From: Nostoc sp. NMS2
GTDB taxonomy: Bacteria; Cyanobacteriota; Cyanobacteriia; Cyanobacteriales; Nostocaceae
Assembly: GCF_017115105.1 (NCBI RefSeq)
Contig: NZ_JABXKH010000069.1
Span: 1-64,000 of the forward strand
DNA: 64,000 nt
Direction of reading: 5' to 3'
The position numbers and the translations under genes were made by a program. A model generated the notes under the pieces. It was not told the origin of the DNA. It made no database searches and saw nothing but the letters and a program-made list of their open reading frames with translations. Each line of letters begins with the position of its first letter. The first letter of the stretch is position 1. This document shows positions 8,830 through 19,104 of this stretch, piece after piece.

Positions 8830-9945
8830 ATGCAATCAGCAGTTACACCCGAATCTTCGGCAATGGATACGCCCAAACAAGGAATGCCAGTAACAATTAT
8901 TACGGGATTCCTCGGTAGTGGCAAGACGACTTTACTCAATCATATCCTCAACAACCAGCAGGGTTTGAAAACCGCCGTTCTCGTAAATGAATTTGGCGAA
9001 ATTGGCATCGACAACGAGCTAATTGTTTCCACTGGTGAGAACATGGTGGAACTAAATAATGGTTGTATCTGCTGCACTATTAATAATGATTTAGTAGATG
9101 CAGTTTACAAGGTTTTAGAACGCCAAGAAAATCTAGATTATCTAGTAGTAGAAACAACTGGATTAGCAGATCCTCTACCAGTTGCTTTAACATTTCTTGG
9201 TACAGAGTTGCGAGATTTAACTCGCTTGGATTCGATTATTACTGTGGTAGATGCGGCGAATTACAGCCTAGATTTATTTAACTCTGAAGCAGCATATAGC
9301 CAGATTGCTTATGGCGATGTAATTGTGCTAAACAAGGCTGATTTGGTTGATGAAGCCACTTTGAATGAGTTAGAAAGAAAAATTAACGAAGTTAAGGAAG
9401 GAGCAAGAATTATTCGCGCCACGCGATCGCAAGTGCCACTTCCTTTAATTCTCAGTGTTGGTCTGTTTGAGTCTGATAAATATTTTGACACAGTGGTGGA
9501 TGAACACGATCATCACGATCATGAGCATCACGATCATCATGACGATCATGACCACTCAACATGTGGTCATGACCATCACGATCATGACCACGATCATCAT
9601 GAACATCATCATTCTGACCATTTAGAAAATGATGGTTTTACTTCCATCTCTTTCCAAACTGACAAGCCTTTTTCTATTAGGAAGTTTCAGTATTTCTTAG
9701 ATAACCAGCTACCCACAAATATCTTCCGAGCGAAGGGGATTATGTGGTTTGATGAAAGTCCAAAGCGTCATATTTTCCACCTTTGTGGCAAACGCTTCAC
9801 CTTGGATGATGATGAATGGCAAGGTCAACTGAAAAATCAACTTGTGCTGATTGGTCAAAATTTGGATCGTGAAGCTTTAATTACTCAACTCGAAAACTGT
9901 ATTTGTCTACCTTCAACCTCTCGCGGTAAAGGGTTTGGGAAATAA
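8830..9945 (+). CDS. CobW/COG0523 G3E GTPase with His-rich loop
   Basis: 371-residue P-loop GTPase of the G3E family (CobW, YeiR, ZNG1), which load or traffic metals, often zinc. Visible: Walker A GFLGSGKTTLL (26-36), metal-binding CICC (79-82), ETTGLADP, and the GTP-base motif NKAD (168-171). Residues about 225-264 form a dense His/Asp stretch dividing the GTPase from the C-terminal CobW_C domain; it is a probable metal-storage or sensing loop. It lies 137 bp from and divergent to cysS. No clear Zur box was found. Metallochaperone role is inferred from family. Confidence 0.9.
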   Translation: MQSAVTPESSAMDTPKQGMPVTIITGFLGSGKTTLLNHILNNQQGLKTAVLVNEFGEIGIDNELIVSTGENMVELNNGCICCTINNDLVDAVYKVLERQENLDYLVVETTGLADPLPVALTFLGTELRDLTRLDSIITVVDAANYSLDLFNSEAAYSQIAYGDVIVLNKADLVDEATLNELERKINEVKEGARIIRATRSQVPLPLILSVGLFESDKYFDTVVDEHDHHDHEHHDHHDDHDHSTCGHDHHDHDHDHHEHHHSDHLENDGFTSISFQTDKPFSIRKFQYFLDNQLPTNIFRAKGIMWFDESPKRHIFHLCGKRFTLDDDEWQGQLKNQLVLIGQNLDREALITQLENCICLPSTSRGKGFGK

Positions 9946-9955
9946 GAGTTTGGAG

Positions 9956-9975
9956 AGACGCGATTAATCGCGTCT
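9956..9975. repeat. 20-bp palindrome AGACGCGATTAATCGCGTCT
   Basis: Perfect palindrome downstream of the CobW-type gene. Exact or one-mismatch copies occur at 32648-32667, 32687-32706, 48967-48986 and 54771-54790, with more diverged versions at about 38158 and 58071. All are in spacers and most are followed by GTACA or TCTAC. Confidence 0.85.
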
Positions 9976-10000
9976 GTACAGGAGTTTAATATTCGTACTC

Positions 10001-10023
10001 GTTCCCAGGTGGAACCTGGGAAC
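10001..10023. repeat. 10-bp stem hairpin
   Basis: GTTCCCAGGT and its complement are separated by GGA, giving a strong hairpin in the 563-bp gene-free stretch 9946-10508. No T-run follows, so it is not a typical terminator. Confidence 0.6.
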
Positions 10024-10148
10024 GCATTTTTAATGGCTCCGCCATCGATTTTGAGGAATGAAAATGAGAGAATAGCGATCGCTTAAAAATCCTAAATGAG
10101 TTGTAAAAAAAATCTACCCCCCAGCTAATGCCGTCCCCCCAAGACATC

Positions 10149-10409
10149 GCTACCGTGTACACACAAGTTTTTGAGAGTTGCCTTACAGCGTTTAGATCCC
10201 CCCTAACCCCCCTTAAAAAAGGGGGAACCGGAGTCAAAGTCCCCCAATTTATCGGGGAGCCACTGCGGGAACAGGGGTCTCCCCCGCCGCAGGATGCGCG
10301 AAGCGCTGTAGTGGAGCATCTGGCGTGGTTTCCCCCATGAGCAGGTGGCATGAATTTAGGGGGATCTCAATGATTTTGGTTTTATACAAAGATGTGTGTA
10401 CACCGTAGC
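10149..10409. mobile_element. 261-bp MITE-like element with TSD
   Basis: Terminal inverted repeats of 16 bp (10149-10164, GCTACCGTGTACACAC, and the complement of 10394-10409, GCTACGGTGTACACAC) differ at one base. They are flanked by the 9-bp direct repeat CAAGACATC (10140-10148 and 10410-10418), the mark of transposition. The interior holds CCCCCTTAAAAAAGGGGGA-type and palindromic repeats but no credible gene. Probably non-autonomous; the matching transposase is not in the window. Similar ends occur at 39206-39320. Confidence 0.75.
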
Positions 10410-10508
10410 CAAGACATCGGGGGGACTAAGAAGGGTAGCAACAATTTCAAATTCTCACGAATGATTTAGGATTGCTATATACAGATGAAATTGTGCCTTC
10501 ATCAACTT

Positions 10509-12161
10509 TTAGTTTCTACCTTTGAAAGAGTTTAGCCATTCTTGAACTTGCTCGCGGGCAATATCGCGCCCTCCAAGACCAAAGGCTAGGGCAATAGCAA
10601 CTGCGATCGCACCGAGTAAAAGTCCAAAGGCTAAATTCACAATATCACTGGCAACTCCAATCTGTTGCAGTGCCATTGCAGAGACTAAAGCAATAATGGC
10701 AATCCGCGCTACTTGTCCCAAAATCTCTGCCTGACGTTCGCCGGAACTGGTAATGATATTAAAAGCCAGATTTGCCAAGAATAAGCCAATGGCAAAGATC
10801 GCTAATCCCGCCAAAATCCGCCCGAATATAATCACAATACCAGACACTAATGCTGTCAAGGCTGGAATATTTAAGATATTCACCGCCGCCACCGTTGCAA
10901 ATAGCATGATACCCACTAAGGCAACAATACCTGCAATTTCCGATGGGGTGCGGCTGGGAATATGGGCAGTTGTTGGTTCAGTTGAAATTTCGATGCGTCT
11001 GCTGGGTGTAGTCAGACCCAAAATAGTGAAAATGTTATTGAAGCCTAAATTGGTGAGGATACTTGTAACCAAATCAGCGACAAACCGCCCCACAAAATAG
11101 GCAACAATTAAAATTGCCACGGCTGTAAAGATGGCAGGGAGAGCATTGAGAACCTGTTGCAACATAGCGATCGCCGGCACAGATATCGCATCAATTCGCA
11201 AGGCATTCAGCGCTGCGATCGCTACAGGAATCAAAATCAAAACATAGACAATTGTACCGAGAATACTCGATAAAGGTTGCACCCCCGCAGCCGCAGATAA
11301 TCCTAAGCGACTACCCAAATGGTCGATCCCAGTTGTCGCCAACAAGTTCGTTACAATTCGCCGGACTACATTAGCGATGAACCAGCCAACTACAGCAATT
11401 AAGATCGCCGCTAAAATGTTCGGCAGAATTAGCAGAACTTCTGTAATTAGAGCTTGTACTGGTAGTAGAGCCTGCCTTAGTCCAAGAGTATCTAAAACTG
11501 GGGCAAGAAACAGTAAAAATATAAACCAATACAGAGCATTGCCAATGGTGTCACTTAGAGACAACTGATTTAGGCTGGGTGCCCTGTCTTCTGGTTCTGG
11601 ATTCAAACGCTCATCCAGATTAAATGCCTGTAATGAGCGTACAGTGATAATCTTGACAATGGTCGCCAAAAACCAGGCAGTTGCCAAAAGGATTCCCGCA
11701 CCAACCAAATTTGGCAAAAAGCCAATAAGCTGATTGAGAAAATTATTCAGGGGTCGAGATGCTACTTCCAGATCCAACGTCTGTAAAACAGCTACCGCCG
11801 TCAATAGGATAATGCTCCAAAAGACTAAGCTGGAGATTAATTTCTCCACTTGGGGAACATCTTGACGACCCGTTATCCCTGCGGCAATGCGGTTATCTAT
11901 GTTTGTGCGATTGAGGATTCCTCGCGTTACTGCTGCTGCGATCGCTGCAATTAGCCAGCCTACTAACAAAATTGCTACTGCCCCCAGGAGACGGGGCATA
12001 AACAGAATTATCTGTTGAACAATACCTTGTACATCAGCGATTCCTTGATTCACTGCTGGTTGCACTGGTTGCAAGCTGGGGGATTGTGCCAAAAATTGCT
12101 GCACCCTCATGGGCAAACCAACTTCTATCACCTGGGTTATTCCTTGCCAAGTTGTATTCAT
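10509..12161 (-). CDS. Mechanosensitive-channel-type membrane protein
   Basis: 550-residue polytopic membrane protein made of repeated hydrophobic modules of the conserved TM-helix type (PF05552-like), as in small-conductance mechanosensitive channel relatives. The pattern of a long helix, short Gly/Asn turn and a WxxA helix, for example AVVGWFIANVVRRIV and VAYFVGRFVADLV, recurs about five times. It ends in the basic FGLGGRDIAREQVQEW segment typical of the family. No soluble beta-domain like that of E. coli MscS is evident, so gating by membrane tension is inference. Isolated gene. Confidence 0.75.
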   Translation of the reverse strand: MNTTWQGITQVIEVGLPMRVQQFLAQSPSLQPVQPAVNQGIADVQGIVQQIILFMPRLLGAVAILLVGWLIAAIAAAVTRGILNRTNIDNRIAAGITGRQDVPQVEKLISSLVFWSIILLTAVAVLQTLDLEVASRPLNNFLNQLIGFLPNLVGAGILLATAWFLATIVKIITVRSLQAFNLDERLNPEPEDRAPSLNQLSLSDTIGNALYWFIFLLFLAPVLDTLGLRQALLPVQALITEVLLILPNILAAILIAVVGWFIANVVRRIVTNLLATTGIDHLGSRLGLSAAAGVQPLSSILGTIVYVLILIPVAIAALNALRIDAISVPAIAMLQQVLNALPAIFTAVAILIVAYFVGRFVADLVTSILTNLGFNNIFTILGLTTPSRRIEISTEPTTAHIPSRTPSEIAGIVALVGIMLFATVAAVNILNIPALTALVSGIVIIFGRILAGLAIFAIGLFLANLAFNIITSSGERQAEILGQVARIAIIALVSAMALQQIGVASDIVNLAFGLLLGAIAVAIALAFGLGGRDIAREQVQEWLNSFKGRN

Positions 12162-12278
12162 GGTTTTCGGGGATTAAGCTTAAGTATTCGCCGTAAACAC
12201 TGAGTAAGTGTTTTGCCTATCAATTTACCAGTAAACACATACATATATATCAACTCATTGGGGATTGGGGATTGGGCA

Positions 12279-12326
12279 CTTGTACTGAGCGACTTGTGCC
12301 GAGCGAAGCCGAGGTAAGTCGAAGTA
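12279..12326. repeat. 48-bp dispersed repeat, copy 1
   Basis: Identical over 48 bp with 60660-60707 in the rplQ-truA spacer. Shorter relatives are at 1077-1100 and inside a coding sequence at 19909-19932. Core: CTTGTACTGAGCGA and GAAGTCGAAGTA-like ends. Confidence 0.9.
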
Positions 12327-12385
12327 TTGGGCATGGAAAAGAGGCAGAGGGGCGGGGGGCAGGGGGAAAACTCTTCTCCCCCATC

Positions 12386-12567
12386 GGGAGCATCCACAAA
12401 TGGCAAGAAACACCGGGCGATTGGAAATCGCGGCTACACAAACGAAGTCCGCCTTTCCTTCGGAACGCTACGCGAACGCGGACTCTCTGAAACCCGCGAA
12501 GGCGGGTTTGGTTTGTATAGCCCCAGACTTCTAGTCTGAGGGCAATCCGCCAAAAGTGGATGCTCCC
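12386..12567. mobile_element. 182-bp inverted-repeat unit
   Basis: Ends GGGAGCATCCACAAATGGC (12386-12404) and the complement of 12549-12567 (GGGAGCATCCACTTTTGGC) match at 16 of 19 positions. The interior has nested hairpins, among them GGCTACACAAAC paired with GTTTGTATAGCC. The flanking CCCCATC runs are low complexity, so a target duplication cannot be proven. A small non-autonomous element is the likely reading. Confidence 0.5.
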
Positions 12568-12676
12568 CCCCATCTCCCCCATCTCCCCCTGCTCCCCCTG
12601 CCCCCCTGCCCCCTCATCCCCCACTCTCCAAAATTTTGCGTTACTCTAATTTCAGCAAAAGCACCAGAGATGTGGA

Positions 12677-13117
12677 ATGCCTCAAGTTTTGGAACAATCG
12701 ATTCAAATTAATGCTACAGCTACGGTGGTGGAGCGCTGTATTAGCGATTTAGCTCTCATGCACCGTTGGCTCAACCCCGCCCTCCGTTGCGAACCTGTGG
12801 GTGGAACTTGGAGTACTGATTTAGGTAGTGAAAGTCGTTTTATCATTCAAATTCCCCTACTAAAACCTACGTTGAACAGCGTAGTTGTGGAACGACAACC
12901 GGGTTTGGTAGTCTGGGAATTTCAAGGATTTTTTCAAGGGCGCGATCGCTGGGAATGTCAACCCACAGAAAAGGGAACGCTCCTACTAAACCGTTTTGAG
13001 TTCGATATTCCTAACCCCTTAGTCAGTTGGGGTTTCAACACCTTTGCCGCATCTTGGACAAAAGAAGATATGCAAGCCCAACTCCGCCGCCTCAAACGAG
13101 TCGCAGAGAATTCGTAA
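12677..13117 (+). CDS. SRPBCC-family (START-like) protein
   Basis: 146-residue protein of the polyketide cyclase/START-like helix-grip fold. The N-terminus QSIQINATATVVERCISDLALMHRWL fits the first strand and helices of that fold, and the alternating strands with a long C-terminal helix (WTKEDMQAQLRRLKRVAEN) agree. Such proteins bind hydrophobic ligands in a deep cavity; the ligand is unknown. The final codons and stop (GAATTCGTAA) merge into a TTCGTAA heptamer array, so the stop codon itself is repeat-derived. Start at ATG 12677; no clear SD. Confidence 0.7.
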   Translation: MPQVLEQSIQINATATVVERCISDLALMHRWLNPALRCEPVGGTWSTDLGSESRFIIQIPLLKPTLNSVVVERQPGLVVWEFQGFFQGRDRWECQPTEKGTLLLNRFEFDIPNPLVSWGFNTFAASWTKEDMQAQLRRLKRVAENS

Positions 13118-13140
13118 TTCGTAATTCGTAATTCGTAATT
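13111..13140. repeat. TTCGTAA heptamer tandem repeat
   Basis: Four copies begin inside the last codon of the SRPBCC gene and supply its TAA stop. Confidence 0.85.
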
Positions 13141-13216
13141 GGGCATTGGGCATTGGTTCTTCTTTCTCCCCCTGCTTCTCTTTTCTCTCTGCCTCCTTGC
13201 CCCCTGCCCCCTGCCC

Positions 13217-14038
13217 CTACTCCCTCCCCAATTCCGTAAGTAGCCGCCGAATCACAGATGCATCCTCGGCATCAGGAACTTTTGCTAAATAATTTTGTAA
13301 ATCGTCTACGGCTTGGGGATAGTAACCGAGTTGATAGGAGATTAAGCCGCGATCGCGCAACTCTAAAGTTAAATTAGGAAACAGCAATAAAATTCGTTCA
13401 ATTGCTGCTAGGGTTTTTTCTAACTGTTGTTGTTTGAGGTAAATAAATTTTATATTTGTCAGCATCCGAGCCAAAAATTGCCGATTACTGACTACGGTTA
13501 AAAATTCTGGTTGTAGCGTCACAGGTCGCTGATAAATTTGAGACAGCCTTTCCTCACAATCTTGAGCAAATATTATTTCACCGCCATTAAAGGCATCCAC
13601 AAAAATCTCTATATCTGGAACATCCGGGCGGATCAAGAAATGCCCTGGCATCCCCACACCCACCATCGGGAAATCAATCCTTCTAGCAACCTCTAGGTAA
13701 ACCAACGCTAAGGTAATAGGAATCCCCAATCGGCGGTCAATTACATCATTGAAAAAACTGTTGCGCGGGTCGTAATAGTCAATTTTATTACCAGAAAAGC
13801 CTAAATCATCGTAGAGATACTGATTAATACCTTGAATGATCCGCAGAGGATATCGTGATTCTGGTAGACGTTCTTGAAGCTCCCATGCCATTGTATCAAG
13901 GGCGTTGAGATATTCCTCTATATCTAGCTTGGGATATTCTTCTTGGGCAATATACAAAGCTGCCTTTGCTAAGTCGATTTGCTCGTCAGACTGCTGAATC
14001 TCTTGGTAAAAATATTGTCGCGCTGACGAGAAATTCAT
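13217..14038 (-). CDS. SirB1-family transglutaminase-like/TPR protein
   Basis: 273-residue protein with an N-terminal SirB1 (transglutaminase-like) domain: conserved DPRNSFFNDVIDRRLGIPIT and the GMPGHFLIR segment containing the family His, then a C-terminal TPR-like part (ERILLLFPN through YPQAVDDLQNYLAKVP). The family is widespread in bacteria and often annotated as transglutaminase-like; no catalytic activity is established for most members. The position matching the family Cys appears replaced (RNSFFNDV), so a scaffold role is possible. Cytoplasmic by composition. Confidence 0.75.
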   Translation of the reverse strand: MNFSSARQYFYQEIQQSDEQIDLAKAALYIAQEEYPKLDIEEYLNALDTMAWELQERLPESRYPLRIIQGINQYLYDDLGFSGNKIDYYDPRNSFFNDVIDRRLGIPITLALVYLEVARRIDFPMVGVGMPGHFLIRPDVPDIEIFVDAFNGGEIIFAQDCEERLSQIYQRPVTLQPEFLTVVSNRQFLARMLTNIKFIYLKQQQLEKTLAAIERILLLFPNLTLELRDRGLISYQLGYYPQAVDDLQNYLAKVPDAEDASVIRRLLTELGRE

Positions 14039-15955
<1,917 letters not shown>

Positions 15956-15958
<3 letters not shown>

Positions 15959-16106
15959 TCATTAGTCATTGGTCATTGGTCATTGGTCACTGGTCATTAG
16001 TCATTAGTCATTAGTTCAAGGCTAATGACTAATGGCAATTACAAATGACAAAGGACAAAAGACAAATGACAAAGGACAAATGACAAAGACAAAGGACAAA
16101 AGACAA
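15956..16106. repeat. Opposed heptamer arms between atpD and atpC
   Basis: The whole spacer is made of TCATTAG/TCATTGG heptamers followed by GACAAAGGACAAAT-type units. ATTAGTCATTAG and CTAATGACTAAT form a perfect 12-bp stem at the junction (about 16003-16035). The first arm includes the atpD stop codon and the second ends in the atpC start codon. Confidence 0.85.
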
Positions 16107-16520
16107 ATGACATTAACCGTTCGTGTAATTTCTCCAGATAAAACAGTCTGGGATGCCCCAGCTGAAGAAGTAGTTTTGCCTAGCACAACTGGTCAACTAG
16201 GTATCCTCACCGGACACGCACCACTTTTAACCGCGCTGGATACTGGTGTAATGCGAGTCCGGGCCGCGAAAAATCAGAATTGGGAAGCGATCGCTCTTTT
16301 GGGTGGCTTTGCCGAAGTCGAAGAAAATGAAGTGACAATTCTGGTTAACGGCGCTGAACGTGGTGACAAAATTAACCTCGAAGAAGCTCGTGCTGCTTAC
16401 AACCAAGCAGAAGCGGGATTGAATCAAGTTTCAGGAGACGATCGCCAAGCCCAAATCAAGGCAAATCAAGCTTTCAAACGCGCCCGCGCTCGGTTTCAAG
16501 CGGCTGGCGGTTTGGTCTAA
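16107..16520 (+). CDS. atpC: ATP synthase F1 subunit epsilon
   Basis: Central-stalk subunit that couples and inhibits F1 rotation. The start at 16107 gives [20 protein letters not shown], the conserved N-terminus, and 137 residues, the usual cyanobacterial length. An in-frame ATG at 16032 would add 25 residues read from repeat DNA ([13 protein letters not shown]) and is rejected. The chosen ATG lies inside a GACAAATGAC heptamer, with AAGGA upstream acting as a possible SD. C-terminal helical hairpin ([14 protein letters not shown] and onward) is present. Confidence 0.97.
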   Translation: MTLTVRVISPDKTVWDAPAEEVVLPSTTGQLGILTGHAPLLTALDTGVMRVRAAKNQNWEAIALLGGFAEVEENEVTILVNGAERGDKINLEEARAAYNQAEAGLNQVSGDDRQAQIKANQAFKRARARFQAAGGLV

Positions 16521-16542
16521 TTTAACTTTCTATTTCAACTTT

Positions 16543-16608
16543 GTAGGTTGGGTTGAGGCACGAAACCCAACAAATACGTTGGGTTTTGCTTCGCTCAACC
16601 CAACCTAC
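16543..16608. repeat. GTAGGTTGGGTTGAGG hairpin repeat
   Basis: Dispersed palindromic repeat with 12-bp complementary ends GTAGGTTGGGTT/AACCCAACCTAC. Other copies are at 23475-23548 and 31402-31435. Both this copy and the 31402 copy are followed by ATGGCGAAGGTATTGC. Confidence 0.85.
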
Positions 16609-16733
16609 AAAAAATGGCGAAGGTATTGCTTATTTATTAATTTTTCAAAAAAATTACGTCAAGTTTAAGAAATCGAGGCAAGCCCTGCTGAAGTGTTAAC
16701 TTAGCTAATTAGTTGCCCAAATGGGCACAAATT

Positions 16734-18845
16734 ATGAAAAGCTTTTCATCTTTGCTTGGTACTCGTAAACAAAATAAGGTAGCTAGTTTTGCAGCATCTA
16801 TCGTAGCAACATTAGCGATCGCTGGCGGTATTCATTCTGCCAATGCTACTGCTGTAAAAACAACTACTGCAAAAGAAATTACTTCGGCATCAGTCCAGCG
16901 AAATCAGACTACACCAAATATTGCTCAGTTACCAATTAGCAGGACTCAATATCAAACTGCTGGAATTGATCCTGTTGTACTAGTTCCCATCCTACTTGTA
17001 GGCGGTTTCGTCATATTCGTTCCCCTATTCTTTGGTGGACTTGTAGTAATTGGCGAACGAGAAGTCGGCATTGTCGTGAGGAAATTTACCCTTTCCGGGC
17101 GTGGACTCCCCGCCGGCAGTTTGATTGCCCTCAACGGGGAAGCTGGCTTACAGGCAGATACTTTAGCTCCTGGTTGGCACTGGGGCTATTGGCCTTGGCA
17201 ATATTCTGTAAAGAAAGAGTCGGTAATTGTTGTTCCCCAAGGGGAAATCGCCTTGATTGTGGCGGCAGACGGCGCATCCAACCCACCAGAGCGGATTTTG
17301 GGTAAAATCGTGAGTTGTGATAACTTCCAAGATGCTCGAAAATTCCTCACCGAAGGTGGAGAAAAAGGGCGGCAGATGGGTTTTCTCACAGCTGGTACGT
17401 ACCGGCTCAATACGGCCCTGTTTAAAGTCATCATGGCATCAAATGCCAGCACTCATGGCATGACTCCAGAACAGTTGCGGGTTTACAGTCTGGCATCTGA
17501 CAAAGTTGGCATCGTCACTACTTTAGATGGTGTACCAATTTCTGCTGGTGAACTCGCAGGCCCCATCATTGATGGACACGACAACTTTCAAAATGGTCAG
17601 AAATTTATTAATGGAGGTGGGCGGCGAGGCTTACAAGAACAGACTTTGCTTTCTGGTTCTTGGAACTTGAATCCTTGGTTTGTTCAAGTTGAGCAAGTGC
17701 CGATGACCGAAATTCCCATTGGCTATGTGGGTGTGGTGATTTCTTTCGTGGGTAAGGCCCATCAAGATGTCAGTGGTGCAGCTTTCACCCACGGTAACTT
17801 GGTGAATCAGGGACATAAGGGTGTGTGGGTCGAACCGCTATATCCTGGTAAGCACCCGATTAATTCCCGGATTATGAAGATTGAACTCGTGCCAACGACC
17901 AACATCGTTTTAAACTGGTCAGGTCGGACTGAACGCCACAGCTATGATGCTAAACTGGCTTCTTTAACAGTACGATCGCGTGATGGGTTTGCTTTTGATT
18001 TGGAAGTAGCACAAATTATCCATGTCGGTGCTTTAGATGCTCCGAAGGTGATTTCTCGTGTTGGTGCAATGCAAAATCTAGTAGACCATGTATTAGAACC
18101 AACCATCGGGAATTATTTCCGCAACTCAGCCCAAAACTGTACGGTACTAGACTTTCTGACTGCTCGGAGTGAGCGACAAACTGAGGCTGCTGAGTATATT
18201 AAAACAGCATTGCGGGCTTATGATGTGCAAGCGATCGACACCCTCATTGGTGATATTCAGCCACCAGCGTCGTTAATGCAGACACAGACAGACCGGAAAA
18301 TTGCTGAAGAAGAACGCAAGACTTATGAAGTCCAGCAGATGGCGCAAACCCAACGGCAGCAGCTTGTCCGGGAAACAGCACTAGCTAATATCCAGCAAGA
18401 AATGGTGAAATCAGAGCAGAGTGTCCATATTGCCGATTTGAAAGCCCAAGCCCAAATCAAGCAGGCGACAGGCGAAGCTGAGGGGACAAAACTCCGGGCA
18501 ATTGCTGAGGCTGAAGGTATTCGGGCTACAGGTAACGCCAAAGCTGAAACCTATCGCGCTGGTGTGGAAGCCTTGGGTTCCCAAGGTTATACAGCAATGC
18601 AATTAATGCAGATTATAGGCGATCGCCATGTCCGCTTAATACCGGATGTCTTAGTTGGTAGTAACGGCAGTAATAACGGTTTAGTGGATGGGTTACTATC
18701 CATGATTTTATGGAATCAAACTGGTAAGGGTGAATTGAAACCAACACCTTTGCATCCGCAACCAGTAGTTACCCAAACACAACCAACCGCAGAAAACGGT
18801 TATCCACCTATAGTTGTGAATTTTCCGACGGATAAGTCAACTTAA
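16734..18845 (+). CDS. SPFH/flotillin-like membrane protein
   Basis: 703 residues from ATG 16734 (a TTG at 16713 would add seven). Layout: a signal-like hydrophobic stretch near residues 20-40, a membrane segment (VVLVPILLVGGFVIFVPLFFGGLVVIG in short pieces), then a large SPFH/band-7 region and an Ala/Glu/Gln-rich coiled coil from about 510 to 630 (AEGTKLRAIAEAEGIRATG), as in flotillins. A GKIVSCDNFQDARKFL segment is echoed by GPIIDGHDNFQNGQKFI, suggesting an internal duplication inserted before the SPFH core. Such proteins oligomerise on membranes and scaffold microdomains; the exact role is unknown. Confidence 0.8.
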   Translation: MKSFSSLLGTRKQNKVASFAASIVATLAIAGGIHSANATAVKTTTAKEITSASVQRNQTTPNIAQLPISRTQYQTAGIDPVVLVPILLVGGFVIFVPLFFGGLVVIGEREVGIVVRKFTLSGRGLPAGSLIALNGEAGLQADTLAPGWHWGYWPWQYSVKKESVIVVPQGEIALIVAADGASNPPERILGKIVSCDNFQDARKFLTEGGEKGRQMGFLTAGTYRLNTALFKVIMASNASTHGMTPEQLRVYSLASDKVGIVTTLDGVPISAGELAGPIIDGHDNFQNGQKFINGGGRRGLQEQTLLSGSWNLNPWFVQVEQVPMTEIPIGYVGVVISFVGKAHQDVSGAAFTHGNLVNQGHKGVWVEPLYPGKHPINSRIMKIELVPTTNIVLNWSGRTERHSYDAKLASLTVRSRDGFAFDLEVAQIIHVGALDAPKVISRVGAMQNLVDHVLEPTIGNYFRNSAQNCTVLDFLTARSERQTEAAEYIKTALRAYDVQAIDTLIGDIQPPASLMQTQTDRKIAEEERKTYEVQQMAQTQRQQLVRETALANIQQEMVKSEQSVHIADLKAQAQIKQATGEAEGTKLRAIAEAEGIRATGNAKAETYRAGVEALGSQGYTAMQLMQIIGDRHVRLIPDVLVGSNGSNNGLVDGLLSMILWNQTGKGELKPTPLHPQPVVTQTQPTAENGYPPIVVNFPTDKST

Positions 18846-19006
18846 CGTTAAAAGAGCGGTTAAAAGTTGCTTCTCCCTTGGCGCTAGCCTCTCACGAGTA
18901 GGGGAGACGCTGCGGACTAACGCCAAAATAGGGTTTCAAATTTAATCTTACGAGAGTAATAAAAGAGCGCTAATCCACTATTTGATTTCCAAACACCGAG
19001 AGGTTC

Positions 19007-19043
19007 AGATCCCCGACTTCTTCAAGAAGTCGGGGATCTTTTT
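19007..19043. terminator. Rho-independent-type terminator
   Basis: Stem AGATCCCCGACTTCTT/AAGAAGTCGGGGATCT followed by a T-run. It is placed to end transcription of the SPFH gene and lies only about 60 bp before the kinase-WD40 start. Confidence 0.7.
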
Positions 19044-19104
19044 GTTCGTAACTCCTGCACGGATTGCTATATTTTATTGTGGATATCCTATAAACTAAGA
19101 AATT

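Larger units (their letters stand above)
12162..12676. other. Repeat-filled spacer
   Basis: No gene seen in this 515-bp stretch. It holds a 48-bp dispersed repeat (12279-12326), purine-rich and pyrimidine-rich complementary tracts, and a 182-bp inverted-repeat unit (12386-12567). Confidence 0.7.

Noticed and set aside
9986-10351. Plus and minus ORFs
   Set aside because: They run through the MITE and palindromic repeats; amino-acid sequence is that of repeats.
16032-16106. N-terminal extension of atpC
   Set aside because: The 25 residues are coded by repeat units and atpC from 16107 has the normal length.
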